Assembly: GCA_019722365.1 (NCBI GenBank)
Contig: JADFUC010001925.1
Coordinates: 62,001-126,000, forward strand
Origin: Lithospermum erythrorhizon
Lineage: Eukaryota; Streptophyta; Magnoliopsida; Boraginales; Boraginaceae
Direction of reading: 5' to 3'
DNA: 64,000 nt
Part shown: one piece after another, positions 25,220 through 36,115 of the stretch
Position numbering within the stretch: the first letter of the stretch is position 1
Layout of the letters: each line of letters opens with the position of its first letter
Made by a program: the position numbers and the translations under genes
The notes under the pieces: model-generated
What the model was told of the DNA's origin: nothing
Databases searched by the model: none
What the model saw: only the letters and a program-made list of their open reading frames with translations

Positions 25220-27890
25220 GTTGTTTTTTTTAAATTCGATAAATTAATACTCGATTATTTAATAAACTCTTTAATATATTTCGGCGTGTCCTCGTAATTT
25301 GATGCGCCGCTAAATTAATAATTCGTGTTTTTTTCCGCTCATTTTCCTTTTTATTTTTTAATTTTTGTCGTTTGGTTAGCTTTTTTCCTTTTTTTTTCTT
25401 TAAACTCTATAAATTAATATTCTGCTATTTAATAAACTCTCTAAAATAATATTTTGGTCAGGTCTCGATTCGTATATGCTAAATTAATAATTCGTATTTT
25501 TTCCGTTCATTTTTCATTTTTTTATTTGCAATTATCAACCACTATAGAAGCTCGATAAATTAATACTTGATTCTTTAATAAACTCTCTAAGATAATGTTT
25601 TAGGCCGGTCCCGACTTTACATGATTAGTGTTTTTTCGCCTTTTTTCAATTATCAACTAAGCAAAAATCAATAAATTACTTGATTTTAATAAACTTTATA
25701 AAGATAATATTTTTCGCCATTCCCGAATTTTAATAACAGGTGTTAAGTTTTTTTTAACAATTATTATCTACAATGTAAGCACGATAAATTAATACTCTTT
25801 AGTAAATAACTCTAATATAATAAACTATCTAATATATTACCTTAATGGCCCCGACTGTGGATGTGGTCCTTGGTTTTTTACAATTATCGCCTACAATATT
25901 TTGGCGGTCTCGACTCTGATAAAGGCTAAATTAATAAGTCGATTTTTTTTCGCTCATTTTCCATTTTTTTATTCGAAATTATCAACCATCGCGTAGTTTC
26001 GATAAATTAATACTCATCTTTAATAAACTTTCTGTAAGATAATATTTTTCATACCACTGGGGAATAGGCTGTGTTTTTTTTTTTTTACAATTATCATATA
26101 CAATGTAAACCTTATAAATTAATAGTCGAGTATTTAATAAACTCTCTAATATAATATTTTTGTTCGGCCCCGATTGTGACAGGTGTTAAATTAATAATTC
26201 GTGTTTTTTTCCATTCCTTTTTCATTTTTTTATTTGCAATTATCAACGTCAGATAAACTCGATAAATTAATACTTCAATTATTTAATAAACTCTCTAAGA
26301 TAACATTTTTTACTTATTCCCTAACTCGATAAGGTGCTAAGATAATATTTAAGTCTGGTGAAACTACTCGAGATAAGTACTAAATTAATAATTCATGCTT
26401 TTTTTCATTTTTTTTACTACGGTCATATCCTAATATCCTTTTTCGTTTCATTTTTCATTTTTACGGACCTGTCACATGCGACTATGCTTTTTTGTTCTTG
26501 TCTATTTTTTTTTCACTCATGAACTACAAGAAATTCGAGCAATTATCATCGTGGATGCGCTAAATTAATAATTTGCTAAAAATATGAGATAATACATTTT
26601 TTATAATCTATAGACCCTATATAAAATATAAATTAATAATTCCTTATATAATACTCCATATTAAATTTTTTCCCTTTTTTTGGGTTTTTTTTGAAATGAT
26701 CATTTTTGCAATTATCAACTGCAGTAGAAACTCGATAAATTAATACTTGATTATTTAATAAACTCTCTAAGATAATATTTTCGCTCACCCCAACTCGGAA
26801 TAAAAAAGCAATTAACAATTTGTATTTTTCCTCGCTTTTTCATTTATTTTTTACGCTTTTAATATAATATATCTTTTATAATTTCTATGTAATTTACATA
26901 AAATATATAAATTAATAATTCCTTATATACTACATATTTACATTTAAAGATTTATGTTGCTCATGACAAATGACTCAATTGTCTTTTTTTATTTATTGAA
27001 CTCAATTTCTCGCCTTAAATTTCATCTCTAAATTTTCTTATCATCAGAAGAATCTCCGTATTGTCGCATTAATAAAAGAGACAAGGATTCTTTCCACGCT
27101 TTCATTCGACATACGCATACGTATTGCATAATACTAATAAAGTTTGAAAATTAAGTATTTGACTATAACTTAACAAAATATTAATTAATGTAACAAACTA
27201 TTTCAAACCTAATTTTGACCGATCGCTAATCTTTGATGATATAATAACGGTTAGTCCCGTATTAGTTGTTCAGATTGACTGGGCCAATTGGGTCCGCCGG
27301 CTAGTCTTAGTATTATAAAGAGCCTTGTGCGTTTGACAAACTCGCGATCATACGTTTTGCAAGAGTCATACTTATTTTTGCTTTTTTTTTTTTGTTAATA
27401 ATCGATTATTTAATAAACTCTAAGCGATGGCAGTCCCGACTTGGGATAGGTCCTAAATTAGTAATCGTATTTCTTTTTTCTGCTCCTTTTAATTTTTTCT
27501 TCTTTTAATTTTGTTTGTTTTCACTATCAATTACAAAGTAGAACTCACATTGGGCCACATGCTACAATGCATTTTTTTTCAAGTAATTTTTTTTTTTTTT
27601 TCCGCGGTTATCAACTACGTGAGAAACGCAATAAATTAATACTCTATTATTTAATAAACTCTAAAATAATAATATTTTTGGGCTGACACCCACTGGGATA
27701 AAGCACTTAATAATTGCGTGTTTTTTTGTTCCTTTTTAATGTTTTTTTTTTGCAATTATCAACTACAGTAAAAACTCAATAAATTAATACTAGATTATTT
27801 GATAAAGTCTTTAAGATAATTTTTTTTTATCAGTCCTGACTCAGGGATAGGGTGCTAATTAATAATTCGTTAAGATTATAAGATAATACA
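25220..27890 (+). repeat. Degenerate tandem array of MITE-terminus-like units
   Basis: At least eleven copies of a unit with the shared order (GAAAC)TCGATAAATTAATACT, TTATTTAATAAACTCTCTAA, GATAATATTTTTC, CCCGACTC, GCTAAATTAATAATTCG, a T-rich block and GCAATTATCAACTAC. TAAATTAATA-type cores lie near 25241, 25411, 25557, 25669, 25787, 26004, 26114, 26263, 26735, 27629 and 27780; adjacent copies are 110-217 bp apart, typically about 150. The sharpest copy (27768-27790, CTACAGTAAAAACTCAATAA) closely resembles the terminal repeat I recall for the pogo-like Emigrant MITEs of Arabidopsis. All copies point the same way, and no inverted partner was found. No coding sequence is present. Confidence 0.7.
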
Positions 27891-28208
27891 TTTTTACAAT
27901 TACAAACTAATGCTGACTCAGCTTAATCTTTCACGACATATACTGCCATTCCATTTATTTAACACATTTACTCACAATCAATACGCCCGTTAGCTATATT
28001 ATTTTTTAAATACTTGAATTCATCATTGACATTTTGATATTATTTTAAAAAATTAAAATCGATAATTTATTTCATGTACAATTAACTAAGAGGTTATTTA
28101 TGATCAATACTTCAGGTCGAAAAGAAAAAATATCAATCAGAATTAGTTGAAGAGTGTAATTTATTAGTATGCTCAAGTTATATGTATATATTTTTATATA
28201 TAAAAGTA

Positions 28209-28298
28209 TCATTAGTTTATGGGTGCTGCTAGCAACAAATCTAATATACTGCATCATTAGTTTATGGGTGCTGCTTGCAACAAATCTAATATACTGCA
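28209..28298 (+). repeat. Perfectly adjacent 45-bp tandem duplication
   Basis: The unit starting TCATTAGTTTATGGGTGCTG occurs at 28209-28253 and again at 28254-28298 with a single difference (CTAGC against CTTGC). The near identity suggests a recent event. It lies in AT-rich DNA between the repeat array and the 3' end of the POP4 gene. Confidence 0.95.
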
Positions 28299-28554
28299 TC
28301 TTATGTATTGTTTGCAATTCGAAACTATTGTGTTGCTTATAAGCTTTGATTATCTAAATGGGCTAAAAATACATATTATAAGCTTATGAGTTATGACTAT
28401 TTTGAACAGGTCACAAAAGATGAACAACTTTCCAATTTTCCATCAAACAAAATTGAGATTTGATAATCCACAATCCAAACACAGCCTAAAAAGCTACATC
28501 ATTCATCAAGAACTCCAAACAATGGTGGAGAGAGATGGATGTTATAGTTGTACA

Positions 28555-31500
28555 CTAAGGTTGCTTCATGGTAGGAACCATGGATCTCTCTGAAAGTTTA
28601 TCTCCGTGCAAGGTGACCTTCCAGCTCTCAGCTTGAAGCATAAACACTGATAGCTTTTTCGGCACAACTGCATACATGTACAAAACACAATTACATCATC
28701 ATCGGCATCTTATGATGTTACACTAGACATATTTTAAGGGAAAAAAACACTTGGCGTTGCTTGGCAGGTTACAAATATTATTTCACATTATGATTGTCAC
28801 TCATGTAGCATCAACTCTGATAAATCTTATTCTCAAAGGAGAAATATCTCTCAAATAACTAGTATAAAACTAAACAGAATCAACAATGACAGAAAAAGTA
28901 AATCAACATTACACAGCAAAAAATGACAGGAAAATGTATGCACCATAACTTAGCAGAGGTGCTATGAATCCCCAGGCTATGTTTACCTCGAAACTTATTA
29001 TCTTGCGTAATTATCCCAAATGTCTCTGCAGAATCACGAATAACTATGCCATGGACCCCTCTCAAGGCAGATACTTTGCAATCAGCAACTGCATAAATAA
29101 AGACATAAATAAATGCAGCACAAGCATGTCTGCTGCAGTATGGATACATTATACTACTAGAAATAACAAAATGCAGTATCCTGACAATACTTTTAAATAT
29201 ACCACTGATTAGAACTCTTATAGCTTAAGAGATTACTAATATCCAAATATTTATAGATATCATTCCCCGTGCATGACACCTTAGAAACTCCAAACTTGAT
29301 CTCCATGTTGTTCATATGAGAAAAGTCTGAATGAGATGCTAAAAAGGAACACATAGAGAATGGGATGTTCACTCTTATTATAATCTAATTATCTGATAAA
29401 AAAGAACACTTATAATTTGAGCACGATCACCCACAAGGCCACAACTAAAAATCATGATCATGCGATTGTTCCTTTGCTTGTTTGACTATGACATAGGTAA
29501 ATAAAATGTGGTCAAAAGAGACTTGAGTATAGCAAGAATTTTGACAATTTTACAGCAAGAATGCACTACCCTTGTTACTAGACGGTCATCTCTCAAATTT
29601 CAGATGCTATCCACAATAGTTTTTCATAGTCCATAGAATCGGTTTTGAGGTATTTTATCACAACACTGTCTAAAAGGAATTTCATGAAATAATAACTTCT
29701 AATCGAGAGGGACTATTCCTGTTACCTAATATAATTGCACCGTGCAGATCTGCATTAAGGAGACATTTCCCCAGTTGATCTTTCCTACAAATTTAATGTG
29801 GATACATCACAGAGTTTATATCCAAGGTAGACTAGAGGTGAGAAAAAGTATAATATAAAAACAAAGAAAAAGAAAAAACTAATAATAATGAGTCACTAAC
29901 CCCATTATTTTCACCAATTGGGTTATATAGCTTTTCCACATATCATGAAGTGGCCTAAACAAGTCAAAGCTGCATCCATCATCATGAAACAAATTACCAA
30001 GATAATTGTTACATACTATTGCAAGCTAACGCGGATAGAACAATAAGCATTTGTATGGCTCAACTGTGCATGCATGGTTACTGACAATTCAACTTTATCA
30101 GTAAGACAAAATAATAAGAAACATAATCCTGCATTGGCTTTATGTGGCCACATATATTTCAGGTCCAATGACAACGTTAAATAACTAAGGCACATCTCTA
30201 ACATTTAAAGATTTCTGAGCTCTCGAATTAGTAGAAGTCAAATGCTGCTATAAATAACAACTTGATGAAAACCCTAAACCGGTTCCAGTTAATTTCCCAA
30301 CTGTTTCAAACATGAACAGCAAGAAACAAATGAAAAATTCCTAATATTAAGCAGGAAAGTGTAACAAAAAAGTAGCAGCTACATCGGAAAATGACTTGGT
30401 CGTACAATCTCCAATAAAAGAACAAGAGTGTAGGATATAAGAGAAAGACATGATCTCACTTATGATATTCTGTTGGTAGATCAAATGATCCAAGCTTTTT
30501 ATGTTGCTTATGAGATGCGTGCTTCTTAGATTGCTTAGCGCGTCTTTTTGGAGCGCGTGATTGGGCTGCTCCAGACATGCCTCCTTTTTTTTCATAATTA
30601 TCAAGGAGGATTCCGTCATCCTGCTTAGTCCTACCTTGTAAAAACTTTGGTGCGACATCACCATGCTGAAAGTAATCATGCAATATATAGTCAACAGTGG
30701 ACTTAGGATTGGTGATCTGCAATTAATATGTAGAAAACATTTAACGCAAGGGAGAAGTGGTCATTCACAAGCCCAGGAATATACTTACCTTATCAGCAGT
30801 TGCAAGATTCTCATTTACTGGATGAAATAGTTCACAATATGCAGTATTAGATAGATCTGAATCTGTAAATTAGGAAGGTCAAACTCCATTAGTTTTAATT
30901 GGTCTTTGGACAGAACTAAGAAAGCATATATGCCATTTTTAATGTCCAATGTAGGAGAGCAGAAGTACCTTGTCTAACAGCATGTCCAATGAAAATCACA
31001 TTTCCTACACATGACCATAAGCACCGTGAATAATGACACGACATCCAAGTCATATTAGAGTTTCGATTACACATGACAATATGCAAAAACCTTGTTTTCA
31101 GTAATGATATTATACAATCTATTCAAGTTAATCGGGCAATGCATTGCAGCTAGTGAGAAGTGTAGAATTTTTCAAATGTCAAGATTTTACTCAAAAAACA
31201 GTAAACTATGTGAATCTCAAATATTAGAGTTCCTGTAAGTTAAACCAGCTACTAACCCTAAGGCATTAATTCGAGGAGATAATAATTAAGTTCATGAAAA
31301 TCAAGTTAAAACAACGCTAACCAAGTAATTTAAGTACATGATGTCCATTAGAATCCAGTTAGTTCGCCTTTAATCAGTCAACTAACAAATAGGACAACCC
31401 AAATGTTTGAAACAATAATTTTCTTGATAGATTTCAAGTTCAGATCAGATAACTGATGGTTTATTTCCTTCTTTTGTACGAATATTATGTTTGCTACGAC

Positions 31501-32085
31501 AGGAGAAGTATCAAGGCAACTACCTTATATCAAGATTTTTTGAACAATTGGAAAAAAGAGGACAAGTATACTAGATATCCTGTGTTTTATAACTCAAGTA
31601 TGACAAGATAATACTACCTGCATCCCTAAAATATTGTCTAATTTGTTTATTAATGGTCAAAATTAACAAAATTTTCCGTCTTAATTAACACACATAACTT
31701 GATTTGAATTAAATAATGTTAATCGTAAATCACGTTGAAACTACTATCTTTTGATATATTTTTTTACCAAATATTATACAACCTAAACAAAAATATTTGA
31801 TATCAAATTCAAAATAGTCCGCCATCAAAATTCAAAACTGGATAATCATTTTGAAAAGGAGTGAGTAGATTATTAACCTTTCATTCTTGGAACGTTCAAT
31901 GCCACGGTGGATGCATCTTTACATGGAGACTTGTTGTCTCGTTGAAGTTTCACCTTCTCCTCCAGTGGCCTTTTCTTGTCCTTTTGTTGCTGAAACCGAA
32001 CCTCTGCTTCTGCTTGCTTGAACCTCAACTCTAATGCATCCAAAGTTCGTTTCTTTTGGTCTTCATTATTTTTAGGTGTCGCCAT
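28555..32085 (-). CDS. POP4: Ribonuclease P/MRP protein subunit p29 (POP4/RPP29)
   Basis: Nuclear/nucleolar subunit of the RNase P and RNase MRP ribonucleoproteins, which process the 5' ends of pre-tRNAs and pre-rRNA. Eight exons on the - strand: 32085-31878, 31004-30969, 30862-30789, 30716-30460, 29969-29901, 29784-29726, 29088-28987, 28667-28555. They total 918 nt, an unbroken 305 residues. The N-terminal third is charged and probably helical (QKKRTLDALELRFKQAEAE). A basic Lys/Arg-rich tract (SRAPKRRAKQSKKHASHKQH) comes before the Sm-like p29 core: LFRPLHDMWKSYI, ADLHGAIILVADCKV, GIVIRDSAETFGIIT, NKFRVVPKKLSVFMLQAE and WKVTLHGDKLSER. These are the hallmark blocks of eukaryotic and archaeal Rpp29. 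The start is the ATG of the longest open first exon. No defects seen. Confidence 0.93.
31614..31865. mobile_element. Stowaway-like MITE, about 252 bp, in POP4 intron 1
   Basis: The left end CTACCTGCATCCCTAAAATA and the reverse complement of the right end, CTCACTCCTTTTCAAAATGA, are imperfect Stowaway inverted repeats, with TA on both sides (31612-31613, 31866-31867). The right end is only about a dozen bases from the POP4 exon 1 donor at 31877, so the insertion lies very close to a splice site. A related half-element without a clear right end starts at 32288. Confidence 0.7.
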
Positions 32086-33409
32086 TGTTACGATAATGCT
32101 TCTTCAATTCTATCAAAAGAACTGATTTTTTGTATGGATTTCAGCTACGCCTTTCGTCAATAAGATATTATCGAGTTCTTTCATGGAAGGCTGAAAAAGC
32201 CACCATTAGAACACCCAAAATACAGTTTGAAACAACATACAATCTCCAATAAGGAAACAGTTAAACTACAGAACAACTAAATAAATACTATCACCATCCC
32301 AAAAAGATTGTCTACATTGATATTCAATAGTCAAAATTAAACTTAGTTGACACAATAATTAAATTTGAACCAAAATTACAATGTTACTAGTAAATTACAT
32401 TAATAATACTATCTTTTTTATATACTATTCACCATATTATACAACAAATACAAAAATAATTTATTTCAAATTCCAAATAACCCATAATTCTTTTTTAACT
32501 ACAAATTAAACCTTCCAACTGGTCCATTATATATATCAGATTTAGATATATATCATTAAGTACATATTGATATAAGCAAAAAAAATTAAATAAAAAAACA
32601 GTATATAAATATTGATAAATCACGTGGATTTGGACATTACCTTGTGGAGGTTGAAGATGAGCAGAGTATTAAGCTGGAAACTATTGTGGGCTGTCGTTAT
32701 AAATTACCCGATTCGACCGCTTGAAAACATAACGGGCTGTACTCGATATTCGGTCGAGTATACATGAACGGGCACTGTTATGGTGTAAACTTTTTTTTCT
32801 TTAATTTTTTTAAAAGTTTTTACATACACGTACAAACGTATTCCAAAAAAATTTTATGAACAAAACGATAATAAATATACTCTAACGTCAGAATTTCAGA
32901 TGTCTACGCAGAAGTAAATGTAATTCCTGCATGACTATATACGCATTCGAACACATTTACGAATTTTTACGTCAATGGCCAACGCCTGGCCACCCCTGGA
33001 TGATAGTCAACCCCGACCAACTTCAAATTTATCAACCGACGACATTTACAAAGTTTGCACATAATCAAACCCCGCATGAACATGTTTCGATCAATATCCG
33101 AATTTTAAAAAAATAGATATGTATATTTTAAAAAACTAATATATTTATTTGGGTAATTTATCACAAATATCATGAATGAATTAGCAACACCCGATCGTAC
33201 TGTCCGAAAATACTCGACTGTACTGTAATACATAATCTAATTAAGCATGACTGATTTAAGATCAAATACTAAGAAAACACTTAGTATCATAAGGCCTAAC
33301 TCATTTAAAAGACATAAAATATTAAATATTCAATTTCATATAACATGGAGTAAGTGAAATTTCATTGCAACGCCTAGATGAGGCAATACTAGTTTAAATG
33401 TGCAACAAA
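32086..33409. other. Intergenic region between POP4 and the plastid fragment
   Basis: AT-rich upstream region of POP4. It contains a one-sided Stowaway-like terminus at 32288 and a slightly GC-richer patch at 32690-32790 with a short inverted motif (ACTCGATATTCGGTCGAGT). A possible Helitron 3' end lies at 33371-33392. No gene was recognised. Confidence 0.4.
33371..33392 (+). mobile_element. Helitron-like 3' terminus candidate
   Basis: A small hairpin (GCCT-AGATG-AGGC, 33372-33384) is followed a few bases later by CTAG at 33389-33392 and then T. This fits the Helitron 3' rule of a hairpin shortly before CTRR, inserted between A and T. The stem is only 4 bp, and no 5' TC terminus or Rep/helicase sequence was found, so this is tentative. 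Confidence 0.3.
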
Positions 33410-33590
33410 AGCTTATGCCAAAGAAGAGGACGTCTCAACGTATCATGTATGCCTCATGCGTCCGAAGACCCCGGTCGCGAAGCTTATCCGGGGGATGTTT
33501 TTTATTTGCATTCACGCCTTTTAGAAAGAGCTGCTAAATTAAGTTATAGTTTGGGTGAAGGAAATATGATCGCCTTTAATTGTGTTGGAG
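33410..33590 (+). pseudogene. atpA: Plastid atpA fragment in nuclear DNA (NUPT)
   Basis: The + strand reads [20 protein letters not shown] followed by AAKLS..LGEG, which is a conserved central part of the plastid-encoded CF1 ATP synthase alpha subunit. The Tyr in EAYPGD and AAKLS favour the plastid gene over mitochondrial atpA. Upstream, weaker similarity (GCTTATGCCAAA, then ATGCGTCCGAAGACCCC) covers the segment before it but is disrupted. CCCC/GGTCGC appears to lack two bases relative to a Pro-Pro-Gly reading. Downstream similarity fades after GEGNM and meets a stop near 33594. It is a decayed insertion, not an expressed gene. Confidence 0.88.
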
Positions 33591-33862
33591 AATAATTGCA
33601 AGAAAAAAGTAGAATTGGATGGAAATTCACATTGTGAAAGGCAAATAAAGGTTATCCTTAAGTGACTAACAAGTATTACAATGAATTTTAAAAGCAATGC
33701 TGCAAGCAAATACTTATCTAATGCACTCACTCCAAACAAGCTCCAATTGATGAATTATATAGGAAATTAAAGAAAATGGTCTAGAGAAGTTGAACCTCAT
33801 AATCAAATGACATTTAATAATCACATTTCTCATCGTTCTTGCTGCAATATTCATAAGCCTAA

Positions 33863-35798
33863 TTAACTTATTCCTCCATTTATTTCACTGTCTGCGATAG
33901 AGCGAGTATCCACCCTCGGGGGGCCTGAATGCCGCCTGGGCCTAGCTGGTGAGTGGGGAAACGATAGCCGTTTCTTTGCAGGACCGACTGATCCCTTTTC
34001 TGGTGATCCGTTTTCAACTTCCAAAGGACTCTGCAGCCGTGTTTTTGCCTTTGCAGAACGAGTGGATGCCATGTAACTAGGTATAGATGCAGAACTTGCC
34101 AGGCTTTCATCATCCCTCACCGATGATCCAGCAATGCTATGCCTCCTGTTTCTTTCAGATCGCACACTGAACAAACTCCTTGCATCATCATCTTGGTTCA
34201 ATGCACTCATTTTGGGACTCGCGGGCTTCAATTTTCTATGTGGTACTAGTGGAACCGAGGGTGTAGAAGGAGAATGATGGTTTGAAGGATGGAGCTTTCG
34301 GGTGGCTGGTGAAGTTAAGTCATCAGCATTGAGCTGATGGAGAGCAAAAGACTTGGTAATGTCTCCGACACCCATAGTCTGACTAGCGCTTCTAACAGAT
34401 AGATTATCATGATTGAGTTCTTTCTCTGCTGTGCCCTGGATTTCAAGTCGCCGAGCAGCCATCCATCTTTCTAACCAACTCCATCCCCAGTGAGGATTAG
34501 TTAGATCCATAAAGAGTAAACTCGCAGATCTTGATGATTTCTTCCAGGTTTGCTGTTAATATCATATATTCAAATTAGGAACTTCAAAATTAGAAATCAA
34601 AGGTTCTTAAAGACAAAACATCGGTGTACATTGAGGTTAAGTGGATCAATGAATAACAGGAGTGATGTGCCTCTGACGTTGAAAATTTTATTATGTTATT
34701 ACCTGATGAGAATATGAATAAGCTAGTGCTTTTTCACGTCTCATAGCGGCTTCATATTTATGGAGAAGGTTTGCTTCAATTTGCTCCCTCGATTGCAAAC
34801 TTGTGTCCCAGTCCTCCCCTAGCTGTCACATTGCCAAGACAATGCTTTAGATATGACAATAATATATACTTCTCTAAATAAAAATAAAAATCATCTACAA
34901 CAAGAAACTAAGAAACTGACCTTCGAGCTTTCAAGGTCCTTGGCACGTTTCTGGAGGAGCTGTCTCTGAAGTGCTTGATTCTCTTCTAGCATCCTATCTC
35001 TTCTTGAACGTATTTGGGCTTGCACACGGGATAATGTCTGCATGCATTTCAGAGCGTTGGCAGTTTGACGCTTGGCTGTAGGTCCATCTACGAGTGTTTT
35101 CAATCTGACAAGCCCTCTCAAAGCTCTTAAAGCTCTCCTTGCCTGAAACAAGAGTTACATGAGAAATTACCACTAGAGTTTAGCTTAGGCAACAGATAAA
35201 ACTATTATGTCTTAGGCTGAAAATATGAAGAGGGCGGGTTGGAAGACATGCATCAGTTTGCTATCAAAGGGAGTAAACTTCTTATTGTCTATCTATTGAC
35301 AGAATTAGTGGCCTACCAGGTAACCTCGAAAAGCAGTTTGAATCTTTATTGCTGCCGCTTCTTCCTTGGATTTTCCTGCATACTGCGGCATTACAGTCAG
35401 TCTAACAACCTCAGCAGCAGCATGAGCAGCAGCAACAGCAGCCTCGGCAGCTGCAGCAGTTGCAACTGCAACTGAATAAGCATGTTTTGTCTGCTCATTT
35501 TCTATCTCAGTCACTTTTTCCTCTTCAACTGGAGAACGAGGATGAGGATGAGATACTGCTACAACATCTGAAGCCGATGGATCAATAGCTGAGACTGTTC
35601 CATTGGCTACACTTGTCTGATTTGATTTAGCTTTCTAAAATTAAATGAACAAGCACATATCAGATACCAGTCTATATCACCAAAAAATACCATCAAAGCA
35701 GCTGCAATGTGACAAAAACAAACCTTTTCTCTCTTCCCTTTTGAATCAGGACTGAGAGCCTTCTTCAATGAAGAAAACCAACTTCCTTTCCTCCCCAT
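33863..35798 (-). CDS. IQ67-domain calmodulin-binding protein (IQD1/IQD2-like)
   Basis: IQD proteins are plant scaffold proteins that bind calmodulin and associate with microtubules, nucleus or membrane. Five exons: 35798-35724, 35634-35317, 35142-34921, 34822-34703, 34552-33863; total 1425 nt, 474 residues without interruption. The N-terminus [20 protein letters not shown] is typical. An Ala-rich helical run precedes the IQ67 domain ([28 protein letters not shown], then repeated basic IQ-like helices), which is interrupted by a phase-0 intron after GYL, the conserved IQD position. The C-terminus is basic and Ser/Pro-rich with [12 protein letters not shown] and [20 protein letters not shown], the DUF4005-type region. 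Placement in the IQD1/IQD2 clade is inferred from sequence and from collinearity with Arabidopsis At3g09710. Confidence 0.92.
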
Positions 35799-36016
35799 CT
35801 CTAGAAATGATGTAATTTCCCCTATTTAAAGACCAAAACCAATATAGTTGCATAAAGTTCAACCTTTAAATCGATATGACAAAATTTCTATAGATTCACA
35901 TCATTAATGAAAGATTCAGACCACCATATCAGAGGACTTCAAGCAAATTGAAAATCTGATATGCTCATAGCTGGATCAGGTTCAATCAGCTTACATATTC
36001 AAAGTTGCATTAAACT

Positions 36017-36115
36017 TCGGAAACAACCTCCTTGTTATCACAGGGTAAGGTTGCATACTACCCAACACTCCCCTGTCCCGTTTAGGCTGGAGCCTCTTCA
36101 ATGCATTGGGGCGTG
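36017..36115 (+). mobile_element. SINE-like body (tRNA-derived type)
   Basis: GGAAACAACCTCCTTGTTAT, then CAGGGTAAGGTTGCATACTA, CCCCTGTCCCG and GGAGCCTCTTCAATGCATTG are in the order seen in the body of widespread plant SINEs. It shares the GCATAC..CCC..GGNGNGAGCCTCTT..GCATT frame with the remnant at 24564-24627. Clear pol III A and B boxes are not present upstream, so the copy is 5' truncated or eroded. Confidence 0.55.

Noticed and set aside
25220..27890. CRISPR-like array
   Set aside because: The repeats are diverged, unevenly spaced and in plant nuclear DNA; the unit resembles MITE ends.
33410..33590. Mitochondrial origin of the atpA fragment
   Set aside because: The residues in EAYPGD and ERAAKLS match plastid CF1 alpha; the mitochondrial protein, as I recall it, differs at these places.
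33398..33595. A functional ATP synthase alpha-subunit gene
   Set aside because: Only a short internal segment of atpA is present, without start or downstream exons and with a two-base loss; it is an organelle-DNA insertion.
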